Shown here: positions 5,255-6,182 of the stretch, in pieces
Position numbering within the stretch: the stretch's first letter is position 1
Layout: each line of letters begins with the position of its first letter
Source: a bacterium
GTDB lineage: Bacteria > Zixibacteria > MSB-5A5 > GN15 > FEB-12
Assembly: GCA_030629485.1 (NCBI GenBank)
Contig: DAOVOW010000127.1
Coordinates: 1 to 6,182, forward strand
Reading direction: 5' to 3'
Length of the DNA: 6,182 bases
Notes under the pieces: generated by a model
Seen by the model: the letters and a program-made list of their open reading frames with translations, nothing else
Database searches by the model: none
What the model was told of the DNA's origin: nothing
Position numbers and translations under genes: made by a program

Positions 5255-5607
5255 TATAGGCTACCTCTGATGTTCGTGATTACCGGTTCGTCTGGGGTGG
5301 TGGTTTCGATCTGATGCTGGATGAAATAGTCGGCCTCGGCATCTGATTTGATTCCAACGCCGTTGAGGCCCAGCCATTTGAAGACGATATGGGTGATAAT
5401 GATATCCACCGGAGTAAAGCCGCCAATCACACTGTTTTGTTGATCATCGTCATCATCTCCCGCTACTTGGAAATCGCCGCCCCAGGTGTGGTCGTCACCT
5501 GTCCCGGGGTCCGTGTAGCCGTATGGGTGGCTGCGGGAGAAAGCCTCCCCACAAAACACGACCATTAGCACCAGTAACAAAGCTGGTACAAGAATACTGC
5601 GTCTCAT
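5254..5607 (-). CDS. Small exported protein of unknown function, coupled to the sigma-54 regulator
   Basis: The start was set at ATG 5607 because AAGGAG lies 8 bases upstream and the N-terminus is then a textbook signal peptide (MRRSILVPALLLVLMVVFCG, cleavage plausible after EAFS, residue 24). The frame is open further upstream, but that extension is not protein-like. The mature part of about 93 residues has PYGYTDPGTGDDHTWGGDFQ and a run of five aspartates (51-55). A hydrophobic stretch (PVDIIITHIVFKWLG, about 66-80) and an acidic C-terminal part follow. The Asp run could bind calcium or another cation, but this is only compositional. The VVFC sequence is a poor lipobox. The stop overlaps the regulator's ATG by one base, so the two are made together. 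The family is not recognised; an envelope component of the signal sensed by the regulator is one possibility. Confidence 0.75.
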   Translation of the reverse strand: MRRSILVPALLLVLMVVFCGEAFSRSHPYGYTDPGTGDDHTWGGDFQVAGDDDDDQQNSVIGGFTPVDIIITHIVFKWLGLNGVGIKSDAEADYFIQHQIETTTPDEPVITNIRGSL

Positions 5608-5730
5608 TACATCACTCCTTGGTTTAGGTATTAATGAAGACAACTTATTATTCTGTTCTTTACGTATGGCGGGGCATGGCGAAGTGAGGTTTGCTTGATA
5701 TAAGCCCATTTTGCATCCCACCCTATTCGT

Positions 5731-5759
5731 AAGGTATCTTCTAAGGTGTTGTTTGTCAA
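5731..5759 (-). promoter_or_regulatory. Predicted sigma-70-type promoter for the exported protein/regulator operon
   Basis: On the minus strand a perfect TTGACA (5754-5759) is followed after 17 bases by TACCTT (5731-5736), a weak -10 box with 3 of 6 matches. Transcription would begin near 5724, about 117 bases before the ATG at 5607. The -35 box lies just beyond the transposase gene and may belong to the end of the insertion sequence. No -24/-12 match was found here, so the regulator does not seem to need RpoN itself. Confidence 0.4.
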
Positions 5760-6182
5760 GGGGTTTTTGGGGGACGTGACAAGCGCATTCTGTCAAGCGT
5801 ATTGTGTAAATTCTGTATTTGGCATATCCATTGGGTTGTTTAGGACATAAGCTATTATTCCGTATATGATTCTCTCGGTGCTTTTAGTGTTATTGAATGA
5901 TCGCATCGGAATGGTTCGTCGTTTGATCTCCTCGATGTATCGTTCAATTGGGTTGTTGGTCTTCAGCGATGTTCGCAGTGGCTCCGGGTAGTCCAAAAAG
6001 ACAAAGCAGGCATCAATGTCTCTGAAGAAGTTACGAACCGCCTTTGGTTCTTGAACTGACCATTTGTCGCTGAAATGGCGAAGTCGCTTGCGGGCCTCGG
6101 TCTCATGAGCCGCCTCGAAGATATGCCGGGCGTCGGCGATGATTTGCCTTCGGTGTCGCTTCTCAACCAGATGATCGGCCAG
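5754..6182 (-). mobile_element. End of an IS256-family insertion sequence (partial)
   Basis: The 3' end of a Mutator/IS256-type transposase gene is present, and the rest of the element lies beyond the window. The true terminus should be a few tens of bases past the transposase stop, but the terminal inverted repeat cannot be confirmed without the other end. Related short motifs recur here (GTCAAGGGG at 5755, GACAAGCGC at 5778, GTCAAGCGT at 5792) and may belong to the terminus. The left boundary given is a guess. Confidence 0.5.
5793..6182 (-). CDS. IS256/Mutator-family transposase, C-terminal 129 residues
   Basis: The frame is open from the window edge to TGA at 5793-5795, so the N-terminal two thirds of a typical ~400-residue transposase is missing only because the window ends. 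The conserved C-terminal signature is clear: SLKTNNPIERYIEEIKRRT contains the TNN-IER-EIKRRT block that carries the third catalytic acid of the DDE triad. It is followed by PMRSFNNTKSTERIIYGIIA, in place of the usual FPN-S region. Upstream, KRLRHFSDKWSVQEPKAVRN and FFRDIDACFVFLDYPEPLRT fit the segment before it. These enzymes catalyse cut-and-paste or copy-out transposition. No frameshift is seen in the visible part, so an intact element is possible. A start at TTG 5996 would be spurious, as the homology runs through it. Confidence 0.88.
   Translation of the reverse strand: MADHLVEKRHRRQIIADARHIFEAAHETEARKRLRHFSDKWSVQEPKAVRNFFRDIDACFVFLDYPEPLRTSLKTNNPIERYIEEIKRRTIPMRSFNNTKSTERIIYGIIAYVLNNPMDMPNTEFTQYA

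Noticed and set aside
5608..5796. N-terminal extension of the exported protein to 180 residues
   Set aside because: The extension has no ribosome binding site, overlaps the transposase end and hides the signal peptide. ATG 5607 has AAGGAG at the right distance.
1..6182. tRNA, rRNA or CRISPR array
   Set aside because: No cloverleaf, rRNA core sequence or regularly spaced direct repeats were seen on either strand.

Overview
The window is a 6.2 kb piece of chromosome from an uncultivated or environmental bacterium of moderate GC content. All convincing genes lie on the minus strand, so transcription runs from high to low coordinates. It carries a small bacterial microcompartment (BMC) shell locus with a sigma-54-type regulator, and shows signs of gene erosion and mobile-element activity at both ends. 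The species cannot be named from the sequence. A long TPR-fused sigma-54 activator, BMC genes with little cargo and an IS256-type transposase would fit an FCB-group/Zixibacteria-like or deltaproteobacterial-like anaerobe, but this is a weak inference.

Right edge (5793-6182): the C-terminal part of an IS256/Mutator-family transposase, cut by the window edge. Just past its stop is a perfect TTGACA -35 box pointing away from the element, towards a two-gene operon. That operon encodes a 117-residue exported protein (5254-5607) and, overlapping it by one base (TAATG), a 752-residue regulator (2996-5254). The regulator has TPR-like helical repeats, an AAA+ sigma-54-interaction domain with GAFTGA, and a Fis-type HTH.

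Middle (2395-2995): about 600 bp without a credible gene but rich in signals. Reading on the minus strand it holds a 10-bp dyad followed by a short U-tract, a good -24/-12 (sigma-54) promoter match, a second hairpin, and a strong intrinsic-terminator hairpin about 60 bp before the first shell gene. The arrangement suggests that the regulator drives the shell operon through a long, possibly attenuated leader.

Left part (1-2394): the shell operon. In order it holds a BMC-H hexamer protein with a C-terminal Rho-N/SAP-like extension, a BMC-P (EutN/CcmL) pentamer protein, a 49-residue single-pass membrane protein, and a chimeric ORF. The chimera joins a remnant of an RnfC/PduS-type flavoprotein N-terminus to a complete ACT-domain protein across a GC-rich palindromic segment. 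Last is a membrane-anchored protein whose reading frame is broken by one in-frame TAG and then stays open to the window edge.

Together the genes give a minimal shell set (one hexamer and one pentamer), a dedicated activator and traces of a redox partner, but no recognisable cargo enzyme. The cargo may be encoded elsewhere, or the locus may be decaying.
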